A DNA stretch of 64,000 bases from Brachyhypopomus gauderio (Eukaryota; Chordata; Actinopteri; Gymnotiformes; Hypopomidae): positions 51,659,682 to 51,723,681 of the forward strand of contig NC_135211.1 of assembly GCF_052324685.1 (NCBI RefSeq). Reading direction: 5' to 3'. Shown here piece by piece: positions 63,430-64,000 of this stretch (its first letter is position 1; each line of letters starts with the position of its first letter). Below the pieces are notes generated by a model, which made no database searches, was not told where the DNA came from, and saw only the letters and a list, made by a program, of their open reading frames with translations. A program made the translations under genes and the position numbers.

Positions 63430-64000
63430 TTTTAACTGGGTTATTAATGGTTTCAATCGTTTTCATATTTTGCGGTAAAACAAAGTTACTGCCGTTCGCT
63501 ACAGCGTTGAACACGGTCAGAGCCACAAGCTCTTGTGATAAATAGGTAGATAGATAAGCCTATTAAGTTCGCGTCAACCCCGTGTAGTTAACGGTGACAT
63601 CAAATAAGAAACAAGATTTTTCCTAGTGTGTCTGTAGTTGTAACTGGTGAATCCAGGGATGTGTGATGATAACAATCGCACCAGGGCTGAAAAAGTTGAA
63701 GGTGAAGTTGTAAACTCTTGTCATTTGAGTCTACCCTGTGCTTTAGCCCATGTTAGAAAATAAAAACACGTGAATCCTGGTATTTTTTACACTCATTTTC
63801 GCCGCTGATGGATTTATTGGTTCATTAACACGTAATGGTTTTGATTGAGTCATCTGGAATGGCGAAAGCGGCTTCTAGCGTTTACGGATCTGGCTCCATA
63901 CATTGAATCCATTGACAAGACAGTCAATCCATTTTTTTATGGATTTTACTATATTTTATGGAGCAAGTGCTTGAATTCCATCTTGTTCAGGTGTATAAAC
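63430..64000. other. Gene-free right edge
   Basis: No exon, repeat border or RNA gene is supported here. The sequence is moderately AT-rich with short ORFs only. Confidence 0.4.

Noticed and set aside
62884..63435. 183-codon ORF with HLPLHLPDRTFT repeats
   Set aside because: Artefact of the two-length minisatellite.

Overview
The window looks like repeat-rich nuclear DNA of a ray-finned fish. The reasons are introns with GT/AG borders, Harbinger, hAT, L2-type LINE and Ty3/Gypsy-type elements, many LTRs of the TGTCACG...CGTGACA type, GT and TA microsatellites, and fish-type C-type lectin receptors with coiled-coil necks. An otophysan (characin, electric fish or cyprinid relative) is my guess; the sequence does not name the species. 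There is no prokaryotic organisation.

The host genes are pieces of a C-type lectin receptor (CTL) cluster of the CD209/asialoglycoprotein-receptor type: short cytoplasmic tail with tyrosines, one membrane segment, a neck of 14-residue repeats, and a C-terminal carbohydrate-recognition domain (CTLD) split over three exons. Copy A is on the minus strand (17434 to 9358). All expected exons are present, but it carries a 2-bp neck frameshift and a stop in the last CTLD exon. Copy B is on the plus strand (31065-35218); its CTLD is intact but its 5' half is missing. Copy C is on the minus strand (53320 to 50254) and is intact from membrane segment to stop, with no cytoplasmic exon found. An orphan cytoplasmic exon lies at 5578-5764. 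A scavenger receptor (SRCR) exon lies at 56560-56774.

The rest is mostly transposable elements, often nested. From left to right: a two-gene Harbinger element (43-2530); a 1.35-kb inverted-repeat element (3571-4915); a hAT relic with a broken BED finger (6732-8635) holding an LTR; lectin copy A with LTRs around it; Gypsy pol relics (20001-22030) beside a solo LTR (19245-19992); 45-bp and 26-bp minisatellites (24.4-25.2 kb); an L2-like LINE (26.2-28.3 kb); LTRs and repeats; lectin copy B with a 39-bp minisatellite; LINE copies including a 953-codon open ORF (38913-41774); a repeat block present twice (41848-43319 and 54304-55823); a decayed Harbinger element (44674-48978) holding a MITE and a fold-back element; lectin copy C with a hAT in its intron (51056-52894); a chimeric tRNA-Tyr/tRNA-Lys sequence (57639-57760); and a gag-only LTR element (59551-62198) inside a MITE.

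The most notable items are the minisatellite grown from a lectin exon/splice-donor junction, the tRNA chimera, the gag-only LTR element, and the LINE with an open frame but a lost catalytic aspartate. Several insertions are supported by target-site duplications or by an unoccupied copy of the target within the window. All calls were made by eye, without database searches.
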